NCBI RefSeq assembly: GCF_047496725.1
Contig: NC_132986.1
Span: 5,488,501-5,552,500 of the forward strand
Reading direction: 5' to 3'
Length of the DNA stretch: 64,000 nt
From: Anoplolepis gracilipes
Taxonomy: Eukaryota; Arthropoda; Insecta; Hymenoptera; Formicidae
Part shown: positions 15,161 to 29,730 of the stretch, one piece after another
Layout: each line of letters opens with the position of its first letter
Numbering within the stretch: the first letter of the stretch is position 1
Position numbers and translations under genes: made by a program
The notes under the pieces: generated by a model
Told to the model about the DNA's origin: nothing
The model's database searches: none
What the model saw: only the letters and a program-made list of their open reading frames with translations

Positions 15161-15203
15161 GAGAAAGAGAGAAAGAGAGAGAGAGGGGGGGGGGGAGAAA
15201 GAG
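15161..15203 (+). repeat. GA-rich purine tract with G run
   Basis: Purine tract of interrupted (GA)n followed by a run of G. It could be a GAGA-factor-type binding tract or a simple slippage product; the sequence alone does not show function. Confidence 0.6.
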
Positions 15204-18200
15204 GCACAGGCTGAGCGGCGGCGCATTGAATGCAGTCGCTATCAAAACAGAAGCTAAGTGTTTCGATATTTATCGGTTAGCACTTTGGCCGGTCGTTTCC
15301 GTGAATGGCTGCAGAATAATGGCAGCGTGCAGGGTAGTAACATGCCAGCCGGCAGTGGGTTATATTTTCTGGAGAAGCGCCAACGACAACGGTAGTAGAA
15401 ATGACTTTGTGAAGGAACAGGCGAAAAAGCAAGACGGACCAAGCACATCGGAAAAGAATGAAGGACAGAAAGGGACAAAAGGGAGGAGGGAGGAGATCGC
15501 GAAATTCAATTTTTCTCCCTCCGCGATCGCTCCGTGCCTCCTTAATCGCCAAAAATATTGGTCCAGCTTTTTTGGTACCCATCCACCCGGAATTCTTTCG
15601 CTCGCATCTTTTCCGTTGGACAACATCCCTACCTATCTTTCAAGGCCATCGGTTGGACCGTAGCCAGACACTTTTACGGGAAAATTTACGAGGGCCTTAA
15701 CGCTACAGGACCGGGGATGCCGCGGCTTCTTGAGAAAATTACGTGACTTTTACACGCTTTCCTACCTTAGCGACGCATGTTTTGGCACAGTAATGTTGCG
15801 CGGCCATCGTGTCTGAATGGAAATGTTCACGGTTAAAGAACGCTTGCGGAGCTTGCTCTTATCTGATGGTGGATTCAAGTGGAAGAACGAGGAACCTGCG
15901 GGGACACTCATTTACACCGTTTAATGCTAACCAGCTCGCCAAGGTATCGCGATAAGACACGGGACACGCTAATTTACCGTGGTTCTACGTGTGACTAGTA
16001 CATTTTACAAGATAAGTATATGTCAGTTACGAAAAATAATATTTGCTTTTTGTCGATTGATTACAAAGTTAACGTAGTGCTAACGATTGAATATTTAATC
16101 TGGTAATAATATTGTATGTCTAGAGAGAAAAGACTCTTAATGTCTTTAATATTAATTACCGCTTTCTTTTTTATAGTCTGAGAATGAGCTAGAGAGTCCG
16201 CGGGACACGTGTAGTCTAATATATTCAAACGTGAAATTTTGTCGAAATAAATTTAAATAAAATAATAAAAATTTAATAAAGAAATTTTACAGTTATTTAT
16301 CTTAAATATAAAATTGTATACACGCAAAATGCATATATTATATAATATATTGTCTATAAACGAGATAATCAGGTACGATTCCACGCATTTATTTGAATAT
16401 GCTAATTTAGTAAATTAACTATATTATAATATTTTAATGTGTCGCATTATATTTCCGAGATAACCGACCAGTCGTATGAAGAGAATTATATACTAGAGAA
16501 ACTACAATACATACATACTAACAACATAGCGCAATTTGCGCGCAGAATTTGTAATTTGCGATCAGTATGATGATTCTTATCAATTTACAGCAAAATCACG
16601 TGTTACGTCTGCGGTCCGTTAATTCGTGCTTTATTGCCAACGGCTTGATTATATGATATAAAAGCTGCGTGCAGTTAAGCCCATCAGACAGCGGCCTTTC
16701 CCCAACTGGCTCATCGTGATTAACGTTTCTTTTACTACTGCAAATGTAAAGCGCTTTATGGCGACCTGCGCCGTTATCTCGAAGATCGAGGCTTTATTAT
16801 GACACTCGGTAGCAGGGAAAAGGGGAAGTAGCTGAGAGAGAACCGGCGACGGAGGAAGAACAGTCGTTTGAAGGGCGGCGGGCAGATATACCGGGTATCC
16901 CGCCCGAGGGAACATTAGTCCTGGGAACCAGGAAACATGGGAATCATGCGGTACCTGCCGTACTACCCTCCCTCTATCTCCCGACAGGGCCGTATCGAAT
17001 CCTGCGAGTACCCCCGAGGGCTAGCGGCTGCTGCTGTCCGGTCCACCCTTTCAACCGCTGCTAACATTTGCGGCTGTTTCGATAAAATGAGAGAGTTCCC
17101 TAAAGTGTTGGGCTAGCCGTTCACTATGTTGCCTAGAAACTATAAAGTGAAAAAATAGTTAAATAGTTAACAGTTCCGATCTTCGACATTTTTTATCGCA
17201 CGAAAAAGCACTCCGCCTGAAATATTAAAATTTCAATTTTTGTATATACGGTTATTTAATACATGCCAAGACATTTTAGTATCGAAATGTACTGATACTT
17301 TTTTTGTATCGATTTTTATATTACAATAAATTTTATATTTTATTGTTATAATTAATACCACGCAAAGAAGAGATACAAAAGTATCCTAGCAATTCTATCT
17401 TTCTTTAGTACAAAATAACGTTAATTTTTGAATATATCAATGTATATAAAATTGATTTAATCAACGGTAAATGTAAACGAATGTAGATGCTGACAAGCAC
17501 GTTTCTATAGTTTCACGAAATAAGTAAAATATAGATAGAGGAAAAATTTAAAGTAGATCGAAATATACTCTCTATTTCATGGCAGCGACACGTGCGAACC
17601 GTCACGGAGATCCTTGCCGGTATACTTTTTTCCTTCGGTCTTTTTCTTTCTTTTTCTTTCCACTATCACTTTTCTCGTTTCTGTTACCTTCTGAACTTGG
17701 CATGCAGACACGCTCGCAGTGACTATTAATACACCATTAAAGTTCCATTGGACGCACTATCTCGAGAATATTAAAAGATGCAAGATGTAAATGTTCCTCA
17801 TTAAAAATGTATGATTCCATTCTTTTTCCTCGTATTTCACGCAGTATCTTTTGCACGCCACATATTGCGACGCTACGTTTTTATTCATAGGATTTGTTTT
17901 ATTCAAAGTATTTTTCATTTTATAATCAATTTTTAATAATTGATGCATTTAAATTGTGACTATTAAAAAAACTATGTGTATATAAAATTATACAGATTTT
18001 AAAAGTTAAACCTTATATATTTCTTCTCGAATTTGTTAATCTAGTTAATTAATTTTGGTGAATGCTGTCGCAGCCTTTCAAGCTACAAAAAATTACAAAC
18101 GTTTTTAAGCACTACATGCATCTTTTGTCTAATCTATGTGTCGCTTGTGCCTTCTATATGGAGTCGACGTTACCACTGAATGCAAACTTAATCTCCGGGA

Positions 18201-21200
18201 ATAGTCCGTTTCGTTGGCGAGAGATAATATCAGCTCGAAACACAGGTCGGGTAAGAAACAATGCGCGTTTGGAGGATACGTTACGGCGTCTGGATCGTAT
18301 AGAGAGGAGGTAAAGTCGGGCCGGCCGGAAGATAGTGGTAAGGGGAGCTCGCGATATGAACGTTTATCAATGATATACAGTACGCGCGAGCGCTCGACCC
18401 CGACACAACAAGGATCGTCGGTATACTGCACTGATCGGGACGCTAGGAAGGGACTCTGAATGTATGGCTATGCCTGTTGGCGTTATGCCACGAGGCACGC
18501 GACCCCGCCATACGCGTAAATATGAACCGCTTTATGCACTTGCCCTGCCTGCGGACAACCCCTGCCCCATCGCACAGTATATATCCTACTCGAGCGAGAA
18601 TAACCGAGCGATTGCAAATGGGACGGACGCCTCATTTTGATACGATATGATGGAACATACTCGATGAAAGATTGAGTAGAAATGTGGGATAATGGAGAAG
18701 CCATGTAGAACGCGCGTTTTAAAAAAACGAGACGCGAAAAACGAAAGACGACTTCCGTTAATCTACCCTGACATTTCCACCACGAGAGAAATCAAAATCA
18801 AAATTGAATGAATAATTAAGTGCTATTTTATTGCTAATTCATTACTTTAATTTAGACTTTATAATGTATTAGTGAAATAAATTTAAAAAATAATTGAGTA
18901 AACTTTTAATATCGTATAGAGTGAATATGCTGAATAAAAAGGAAATTATATAACAAAATTTAACACTAAATTATTTCGTACTTAATTGTATTATATCCGA
19001 GATTGATTTATCATAAAGATGTCAGAAGAAGATTAATGAAGATTATTAATTCTACCGTCAGTTGATCTCAGCTACCGATGCTCGTGTAATCAATCTGTAT
19101 CATCCATATTATCAACTTATATTTAGTGGTCTGCTGCATTTTACACCGACTACTTTGGATGATTTAAAAAACGCCTAGAGATCGACCACGTAATAAAGAA
19201 AGATGTGTGCAAAATGCTTCGCAAAATGAGTCACATCATATTTCAATGAGATTCTTATTTCTGATGTTAGTAACAAATCGATACGGTTGGAAATATTTCA
19301 GCAATGATATAATTACTGAATTGAGTCTAAAGTATAAAATAGAAATTATTTCAATCTCTTATTTCGATCTTGTTTCAATAAAGCTTTTCAATAAAACTTT
19401 TGTGACAATCCACGATTACGACGCAGTCTTCTATGAGAAAAAAAAGGATCTATCTTCCTCTTCTTTCGTGTTGAGGCAATAAGCTACGAAGGGCAAGTGA
19501 TCCCTATTCTTTATTTCCTTTTCGACGTCGTTAAGAGAAGGTCGAGCCCCACTGTGCGACCCAGCCCTTTCAGAGCGATTGAACGATTTGAATTAACGGT
19601 TTTTCGAAAAGAGACGCGGGGACAGAGATGGTTTTTATCGGATCTGATACGTAAGAATGGCTGATATCCCGGAATAAGGCGAGACTATAAACTAGGAGCC
19701 GTGAACAAATCAATGAGAGTGCTATTCGGCCTGAAGTGACGATAAGAGAAGAAAGATGGAAACGAGAGTTTGCTCTCTACATGAATATTGTATGCTATCA
19801 ATCTGATCGTCAAAAAGCATTTCCGCGCTCTATTCCCGTCGTACAACATGGAAATGAAGCAGTTTGCACGCCTCGACTTTCCGCGAAACCTGGCGATTTC
19901 ACATAAAAGTCTCCTTTAAATTCTTTGTAGCTATAGGTGAATCTGCGCTGAAGATTTTTTTCAGTAAACAAAGCTGCAGAAGAACTAGCTGATTTCATAT
20001 TTAAATTTAATCTACATAGATATAGATGATGGAGGATTTTTGAAATTTAATTTTAAATACAATAATAAGCTCTTTAACGAATGTAAATATTTTTTTTTTT
20101 TCGATTAAACTGTCAAAATTAAACTTCCGAATTTTTAAAAAATTTTTTTCAAACTTTAATTGTCAACATACAGATAAAAATAGAATCTTCTGTATATCGT
20201 CCAAACATAGCAATAGAAACTTGTTACTAAAAATATCGTAGTGTCGAATGGGAAAAAGAATAATGGATAAGAATAACAAAAGCAATGAAATATCGAAGGA
20301 ATAGTAGCTACTTCATAAAAGCCCGGAATCACAAGTGAGCTATAGATCGTGTGAAATCAGTGAAAGTATTGCGGGCTCGCTTTCCTGGAATTTAAAAGCA
20401 GCGAAGAAGCAAGGAGAAACGATCGCTTCTACGGATGAAAATTTCCGGGACTTTGGATGGTTCTTGAAATGGGATGAGGATTTTCTATGGAAAAGATTTT
20501 TCATGAAAACGTGGACGAAGTCTGCGTCTGACAGTCCACGTTGCCGCGTCTGGACAGCGGAAGTCCGTGAATTGAAAGCTTGCATGCTACTAGAAAGAGA
20601 GAGGGACAGAGCTGTTGAAGCTGTTGATATCCACGAGATGCAGGAAGTTGCTCTCGAAAATTCTGAGTTTCGTAGTTGGATGACAGCGAGTACTAAGTAA
20701 ACGAGAAGTGATTGAAAAATAATATTATGATTGAAGAATTAGTTGTAGACCTAACAATAAGATCATGAATAAATATTAATATAATTAAAAGAAATAAAAA
20801 AATATAATATATATGTAATAATGATGAATTTATATTATAATTTACGTTACTTTCTTATTTTTTATAATATGGAATGTGCTGAATTCTCTCTTTCTCTTTT
20901 TTAAAATTTGAGATTTTTTTCTTGAAACAAGTTAAATAATTCAATTGAGAATAATGTTTAGATTTAGTTTGCTATTATTTTTCTTAAATATTAATTTCTA
21001 TGGATTTTCTATGGATTAGATTTTCAATCGTTTATAATTTATTATTCCTCGATAGATTTTTGACAAAGAAATTCTATTCTTTATATATTAGTCATATTTA
21101 TTCACGTAATATCATCTGTATAATTGATACTTTTCCGCTGTTGAATATTTATTATTCAATCAAATCTTATAATATTGTATATAAAATGTGATATATATTA

Positions 21201-21671
21201 TATCAACTTCACTCTTGTATCATTCAGCGCATCCAAATATGTAATTTGCATAAAAACGTAATAAAAGAAATAAGAAGACCAAGAGCCCATTGATCGCGTG
21301 TGTAGCTTTTGGATCCAGAAGAAGAAGCATTGTAAGGCGTTCGATTCCAGAATCACCTAGCATGAAGGAAAGGATATGGAAGGAATCAGGTTGAGTGGAC
21401 AGGGGATGAGTTTACAAGCGAGATAGCCGGAGGCAGGACAAGTCGGTTTATCAGGTCTCGCCCGGCAGAGCCATTGAATGAACAGCCGTTTAGACCAGGC
21501 GGCGTATTGTCGAACCAGACATTACGGAAATTCGAGTGCACCTCCTCCCTTGCCTCCTTCCTTCTTCCCTTCGATTGCCCTCCTTCCTTCGATTCGCAGT
21601 TTCTTCTTGCTACGTGCTCTAGCGACGGCCCAAGACGTCGGCAACATGTGGAGATGCTTTAGCTCACCTCA

Positions 21672-21697
21672 TCGTCGTCGTCGTCGTCGACGTCGTA
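21672..21697 (+). repeat. (TCG)n trinucleotide microsatellite
   Basis: About eight near-perfect TCG/CGT repeat units inside a CpG-rich patch. The overlapping open frame reads them as an arginine run, but no supported gene is present, so this is treated as a simple repeat. Confidence 0.75.
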
Positions 21698-24439
21698 GTC
21701 TCGCAAACGAAGGGTCTCATGCATTTTTGATAAATGCCGCCGTCTTATGCTATACTATTGCGACGTCCTGCCTTTCGGCGCGTACGCTAAAGCTCTAAAA
21801 TGTACGTGACGGTGGCTCTTGAAGAGTCTCGATGGATTCTCGAATGTTGTTAGGGACCGTCTGGCTCGTGTATATCGTGATAGCAATTGAAATTGCTCTC
21901 AAAGGTACCAGGACTTGTGACTGACGAGATACATCATATAATATTTTATTTTATGTTAATGTTCTTTTTAAATACAAACGCAATATATACACGTGTATCG
22001 TTTTTATTTCGAGATATATTACGTATTTTAATATACTAGTTCTTCAACATAAAAATTTAGAACTTTGCAATAATTCATTTTAATTTCAGAAATGCAATCA
22101 AAATAGAGAAAAGTATATTTTAAAGATTTAATGCGGTCGCGATGAAAGAAAATTGAATTCAAAGCCCGGCTGTAAAAAGGTGCGGATGTAGGACGATTTA
22201 CGCAAAAAATTGTTCAGTGGTCTTAAACTCGCAGTGGTCGTTTTCTCGCTAATCTCAATATTATCACAGTCAGTTCGGCTGACAAATTGAAATTATCATA
22301 TTTCTTTCGAAATTTAAAAATGCGTATTGTTGCTTAATCCGCAAGCATAAACAATTTACGACACTTTCCGTAAATTTAATTTGCCTACGAGCCAGTATTT
22401 TTTGACTCGATCGTTTTTCACATTTTTCTTGTTGCACGAACATAAATAAAATTAATAAACAATCTGAACTTAATTCTTGATGATTGTATAATGTAAACGA
22501 GTTGAAGCACGCGGAGAATTGACAGGTGATCGATTACGAGCGTTTATTGATATTTTCGATACATTAATTAATAAAATCGTAGCATCAAATAACGTATATA
22601 TTCAGTAATAATATTAATATAACAATGTTTATATGAATATATTATGACAATACATTTTATGTTCGTGATATATTCTTTTATGATTTAATGTGAGACTCAA
22701 AACATTATTATAAAGAAACTCTTTTTCGTATTAATTAAAAATCTTATAATTATAAATTTTTTTATTAATTTTACTCAAGTAGAATATATTTCATTATGGC
22801 AGAAAAAACATCTGATTTCTAACAAATTGTTGAATAAAAATATAGACTGTACGATGGCTGTAGGATGGTTGACAGATTTGGCGAGGTGTAAATTAATAAG
22901 ACGTGCTGAAATCGATAACGAATGAAATATGGCGAGCGTCATTGTCGAGTAAATCCAATGTTTTACACGTGTCCGTGCGCCAGCAGGAGACACGGATACG
23001 GGACGATATCCCCACGCCGCCTAATGCAATTTGTCCGCGTAGCGAGTTACGAGAGAGCGTCACGAGGGTACGCGTATTCGTACGTTTACGTCTGCGTATG
23101 TATATGTGTGTGTGGAGGTTGAAAATTTTTTCGGAGGCCACTCGAGGATCAAGTCCCCTTTATTAAGTGTAGTCTGGAGGACGAAGGGGTAGGTAGGTGA
23201 GTGAACGCGTTGCCAAAATTTCCAGCAATTTTTCATCCCCCTTTTTGCCGAAACGAACGAGAATGAGTAGGTGGACCTCTGCAACCCTAACGTGCGTAAC
23301 GTCGTGCACGCGTGTACGCAGCTGACGGAAAGGAAGGTCGAGTAATAAATGGAACGTAGGTGCGGACGCGCATCTACTTTTCAATTCGGGAACCTTCCGG
23401 GGTCAATAAGTGTCGACGAATGATGTACAGTGCTTCTGCCTGATGTAATAAGGAGTACTAGTATTCACGGTGCGAAAAGGCAACGCCAGCGGCGACGTCG
23501 CATCGACCGGTCACGTCCGATAAAATTCCGTTATAAGGAGCGATCTAACAAAAGTTGCGATGCTCTTTAAAAAATTTAATTTGCGATTTTTTAATCTATT
23601 TATCTATTAGTATGAGAGAATTTTAAGTATAAAAATTACAGAAATTCACGATACAATATACTGGAATGCAAAATAAAATTTGAAACTGAAACATGACGAG
23701 TACGAAATAATAATTTTATAAATTGGAAAAATAGAGTGTCAAGATTTGATATTCCTCTTTTTTCGATTATAATGTGAATGCAGAATCTCACATTTGTATC
23801 ATTTTTAATGCATCAAATTAATGATTTTGAAAAACAGATTGATATTTTACATGCGGTAGTTGCCCCGAATAATACTAACTTAATTATTTGAAATTGACAT
23901 ATAAATATATCTGATATAAGATTATAATTTAATTATATATCATGTTTTTCTAGAACGATAAGATAAGATGAGGACACGATGTAGCGAGTTTTTCACGGTT
24001 CCTACTCCATTTAAGCGCGTAGATATGCGTCGCCAACGAAGAGCATGATTAAAATTACTTGCAAGGGAAAGACTTTTAATATAAATTCATACTTGCTGGC
24101 GTAATGAATTATTCAGGACGCAATTTAGAAAAACAAATGGCGAAATAGCGCGCACTCGCGACCATGCTTCATCCAGCCGAAAGAAGCCGGCGCCGGTGGC
24201 TGCGTCGAGATTAACGGAAAAAGTAAGAGGAATAATGCAGGACGTACTAAATTTTTCCCGTTTCAATTCGCGATTTGTTACCGCGCAGAGACTGATGCTG
24301 GAATTTGTGCACTTTTAATAATACGACGTCTCAGTCCTTTTCTGCAATTATTTTCTCCGAAAGTGCTAAACGGATTCGTAAACATATACAAGCTAGTCGC
24401 TACGCTGTTTTATAATAATAACAATAATTTTGATAATAC

Positions 24440-24456
24440 ATATATATATATATATA
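24440..24456 (+). repeat. (TA)n microsatellite
   Basis: Short uninterrupted alternation of A and T in AT-rich sequence. Confidence 0.6.
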
Positions 24457-27400
24457 ATAAATTTAAATAAAAATTACAAACAATTTGATTGTATATCGTG
24501 TGATGCAAATATGACTCTGATATTACATGACAGTGATTTTTCGCAAATATGTATTATTAGATAGTTAAAAGTACGTGTGTAAAAAAATACTTGTAGCGAT
24601 TATTTCGGAGTTTCACGAGTACGATACATTTCTCTGCACAATCGTGTGTGTTATATCCTATATTTTTTTCGAGACTACCACTTGCGCGCAGAATATCATG
24701 TGCAAGTTTCAAGTTTTCGCTTTCCCGGGCGCAATTACGTGTTTCACGCCTAACGTTTCCGGCCGCGTCGTAAGTTTCTTTCTTTCATGGCAATTTTACC
24801 GTCGTCGTCATGATCTGACAAGCTGCCGTCCAGCTGTTGCAACACGCGGCGGCGGCTTGTGCAGAGCAACTACTTTAACGGTCGATGATAAATCCCACCT
24901 GCTAGCATTTCGTCGATGAAATCACTCTGCCGAGGCGACGAAACGCGGAAATTATTCCACGTCTCCTCTCTCCACGCCTTTTGTGGACAGAGGCTCGATG
25001 AATGGGAGGACAGGCCGCGACGTGTTTTCGAAACAAGTTGATTGTATCCCGAGACGCTCATATGTACGTGCCGGACTGACTATCCGTCCGAAACACGAAA
25101 GTGCACTCCGACGAATTACGACTCGGCCAAGCGTCATTAAAAGCGTTGCTTGCTTCGCTTATTAAGAGTTATGATTGCACGAGATACTTATTAACTTACT
25201 CCTACACAAGCTACACTTGTGCCTGTTGAATCCCTGCATATCATTTCATATATTAATGTTGATCCCTGGTTACTTGTCGTTTTACGAGTTTCTCTTAAAA
25301 TCTTACGACAACGTGAATCAATACTAATTTTGATTAGATAAAATTTCTTTTGTTTAGATATTATTAAAGTCATAAATGTGTAAGAAAAAAGAGAAAAATG
25401 AGTATTAGTACACCTGAATAACTCAAGTTATTGCAAACGCGACGTAATCTCATGAAGATTATAAGAGAGAATATTCTATTTTTTATATTCTTATTCATAT
25501 CACAATTCGATCATTACGTAACGTAATAATATAGCATGTATTTTTAATTGGTTCTACTATTTTATTTATTTATTTAATGACGTGAAATCTATCATAAATA
25601 ATTTGTATTTCGCACATCAGAAAGACCCACATTTCTGATAATATTATTTCATCAGCTCATTATCTTGAAATTGAAATGAGAAATCGGGTAGAATGTACGC
25701 AATACAAATACTTCAGTACGACTTGCAAATTCGTCTTGCCATTCCATCTGACGTTCCCGTGACGCCTTTCATCTCTCCTTCCTCATCTTCATCTCGTTGC
25801 AAAGGGAGGCCTCCCTTCGATGCTTCGTAATACTCACGTCCGGAATACTTTGGTAGTTTAACGAGACAGTTGCCTGTGGTTGATCTACGTTTAGATATTT
25901 TTCTCATCAGTGTTCATCCCGGTATATAGGCGCGGCCGCGAAGTCGAGTTTCGGTAGCGTCGGGATTGAAGAAAGAAGGATATTGTCTAGGATGGACGTG
26001 ACAGCGAAGGGAAAGGGAGGGACATATTTTTCTTGAAATTTGTCGCGGCTATCTGCCCAAAGGGATCTACCCTCGTGTATAATTCCCAGCTGGAGAAGCT
26101 GCAAATCTCGACTCTTCTATCTCTTATCCCTCCCTGCGTTTCCCGTCTATCCTGCGCCGCTACTGGAAGCTGATATAAACGTTCAAGTCTTCCGCGCTTA
26201 CGCGCAGCGAGAGAGGAAGAGATAGGGAGGCAGGTGGATTTACGCGCAAATCGTACAGTGACTTAAGCCCAAGATCTCTGGAGTCCTCATGATGAAATAC
26301 AGCGAAGGAGATGTTTAAACTCGCGTTCTTGAACTTTAATTAGCTGAAGACATTTCTTATTCCCGCAAAATAATTTCTAAATTAAGATATTTTCAAAACA
26401 CAGATTACGTCAATCCGTAATTCAAACTTGAAAACGCTGTTAAATAAGTCGACTGTAATAACTGTAAATATTACAGTTTACTATGTTAACTAGACGATAT
26501 GTACATATTTAATAGATATCCCCTTATTTAGTTTCCACGGGAAATCGTAAATAAAAGGATAATTTTTTTCCTTACTCTAAAGATATATTGCGTAGAAAGA
26601 ATGTGAGTTTTAAAATTCTTGAGCCTTCGACAGACATGAATTTTGGTAATAGATCTTAACAAAGTGCGTGGAGCCACTCCTCCGAACTGAAATCCACCCT
26701 CAGGACGCGCGTGCGATTTTAGTGCCAACGCACTTTCTACTCGCGAAGCTTTAGACACGAGTGCGCACCCTTCGCTTGGTCCACAAATCTTCCTGACTTT
26801 CGCTTAAAGCGCGTTAGGGCTATCCCGTGCAAGGCGTGTCGCCGAGGAAGTAAACGCACGACCGATTGTCGCAGATGCCTAAGACGGATTTAACGACTCG
26901 CTCGGTTCGTTGGGGCAGGGATTACGCACGGCGGCTCGTACATACGTACATGTCCTCAGGCACGTTTATTCGGCGGAATTAACGCCGATAACGATCGTCG
27001 TAACTTGGCGGTGAACGCGTGCTTTAACGCGATAAGGGATTGCAGTAATTCGTCTTTTAATGGAATACGAAATGTCCTAGACACCATGTTGATTCTGAAC
27101 GGCAGATTTGACTAATCTAGATCCAATTTGTTATCAATTAAAAGATGTTGTTAATTGCAATATATTGTAAACGATTATAATACTGTTGTAATGTAAAATG
27201 AGATTACCGCTCAATTAAAGTTTTTCAAGAGTAGATTTCGCAGAGTGACAATTATATTAGTTGGGTGAACGTATAATTAACAATATATATTAAACAAACA
27301 TTGATAATTAATTGATTCGATCATCGAGATATTTGCTGAATATTGAAAAGATGTGAACTTCATAAGTTCGATCAGTCATCCGCGTTTGCATGATCGAGAT

Positions 27401-29630
27401 GCAAAGACCCGCCTCGGCAATTCATCGCGTCTAATCGCGCGATCACGCGGAAAATATGCACCCCGTCATGTGCATCGACCCTAATGTAGGTCAGCGGAGT
27501 CAAGGTCGTGTTCTTTAATTCGTTGGTTCCCCAAGCGCATAGACGCGGGAAAATCGCCCCCTCGTTTTTAGCGAGAGGAAGCAAGACCGGAGAGAGAAGA
27601 GGTGTCAAGGCGTATTGCGAGAGACAGCCGACTGTGAAACTCGCTTCCTCTCTTCGCTCCGACGTCGTAGTAACCATCCCCGGCATCCCCGGTCGACTGC
27701 TCGATCCCCATGGAACCGTACATATTTAACGTGACCTCGTGTGAATAATCGATGGGCGAAGGCGCTAGCCATTTGTACTTCTCTGGTTACTAACTGCGCT
27801 TCTTTAAAAATTCAGTTCACCCCGGAGCGAAACGTTCCTTTCTACTTTTCTAGTAGCGAAGTGCAACCGGTCGCGCGACGAATGCGAGGGGTAAGAGGGA
27901 AGAAGAGTTCTTCCTTTTACCTGCTTTGACAGTTCGTGACGGTTGTATCACTCTATATAAACTTGGGTGTCCCGAAACACGTTCTAGTGGAGTTTATGTT
28001 CTCATCAACGGTTTATTTTGCAATACTTAATAAAATTATTAGAATATGTATATTTTATTTCAATTTCGAGACATATTGACTCAATCTAAGTTGTATATAA
28101 AACAATATATATAAAAAACAATATAAATAAATATATTATCGAAAAGATGTAAAGTGCGATTAGTCATTAATTTTTATTTTATCAGGATGTGTAATTATCG
28201 TATTTTATTATATAAGCATAAAACAAACAAAAAATATAAAATTACGGAAAAACAAAAGAAAAGTTGTCATTTAATATACTACGTCAAAAAGAAAATATTG
28301 AATGAAATAATGTGTTATTTTATAAATATAAAAAATATATTTAATGTATAAATAATTTTTCATAAACTTGTGTAGATCGTTCCATTAATCGAACCGCAAT
28401 TTGCACTTTTACAACAAAATTCCGTACAGTGGCACGAGACACTATACGTCAAAGTATAATCTAGACTCAAAACCCGCACCAGAAGCATCCGGTAGAGTAG
28501 AAGCATCCGTCATAAGTCAGACGTTCTGAAAGATGCACTGTGAATTATTTATTATAACCGCGCTACGAGCGGTCGAGTTGCTGTTTCTAAAACGACATCT
28601 CGAGCATTTCGATTCAGAGAGTGACTTATTTCCTCCAGGCAGACAACACGACCCGACTGATTTAATAACGTGATGCCCAAGTATTATTAATATCGTGGCT
28701 TATTTTCACACACTTTAGTTGCGAAAAGGTTGAAAATGATACTTTATTACGATTAATAACGGTATAATAGCTTATAATTTACTTCTTTCATTTATCGTAT
28801 ATATTTTTACTTTCATAAAATATTCTTAATTTTTGACAATGTTAAATATTAGTTTCAATTTTAGCAAAGTTTAAATACGATATCCGATATCCTTTGTAGC
28901 ATCAATTTTCATATTCAATATTTCAATTCGAAAAGAACAGGACGATTAAATCGCCATAATCGACAAAGATTGAATTCGATAAGTCTCATGAATAAATTCG
29001 TAGTTTTTCAAGTTGCTTCCCGCCGAGCGAGATCGAATGATAACTGAGATTGAACCGGAATCACGTCTGCTTGAGCTTCTCTAAGAGGGTTACGACGCGG
29101 TTTGCTATCCGAACATTTTTTATGAAATTTCAAGATTTTCTGTGACTGCTTTCGCTTTGAAACTTGAGCGGATGCACTTCTTGTACTCGAAGATGTATCG
29201 GGCTCCGTCTTGAGATTGTCGCGCGAGTAAACAGCCCGAGCTAATGAAAACAAAACAGTCTCGCAGCCAGCTAAGGCTCCCTTCGTGAAAGCAAGAACCT
29301 GCGCTGGCAAGGTCTACAGAACTGATAACAGACGTTGAAGAAAACCGGATTATGGACTCAGGATCGTTCCGTAGAGGTTCAGTAAACTGCAGTGTATTTC
29401 CGATTTACCTATTCAAATATGTCGCTTAACAAGAGTTATAATTTCAATGATATTATTTTTCAACGTCACACATTATAATTGAATACAAATGATATTAATA
29501 ATTAGACGAAATATTTCACGGTAGCAATTATAATATAAATAAACCACAAATAATTATTACTTTAATTACGATGTCAATTGTAGATATTAATTACTTCAAA
29601 AATTAATATTTAACAAATTAACTTGTCATA

Positions 29631-29730
29631 AAAGAGATAGAGAGAGACAGTGAGAGAGAGAGAGAGGGGGGGAGGAGGGAGGGGGGGGAGAGAGAGAGAG
29701 AGAGAGAGATAGGGAGAAAGAGCGCGAACG
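29631..29730 (+). repeat. GA/G-rich polypurine tract
   Basis: About 100 nt that is almost entirely purine on the plus strand. (GA)n flanks a core in which runs of 3-8 G are separated by A or AGG (about 29667-29689). The core has enough G runs to allow a G-quadruplex on the plus strand. It has no coding potential; the opposite-strand frame here is a serine/leucine low-complexity artefact. Confidence 0.75.

Noticed and set aside
15226..15663. 145-codon plus-strand open frame, one of the longest in the window.
   Set aside because: It lies in a CpG-rich patch with several opposite-strand and alternate-frame open readings over the same bases, shows no recognisable domain, and has no supporting splice pattern.
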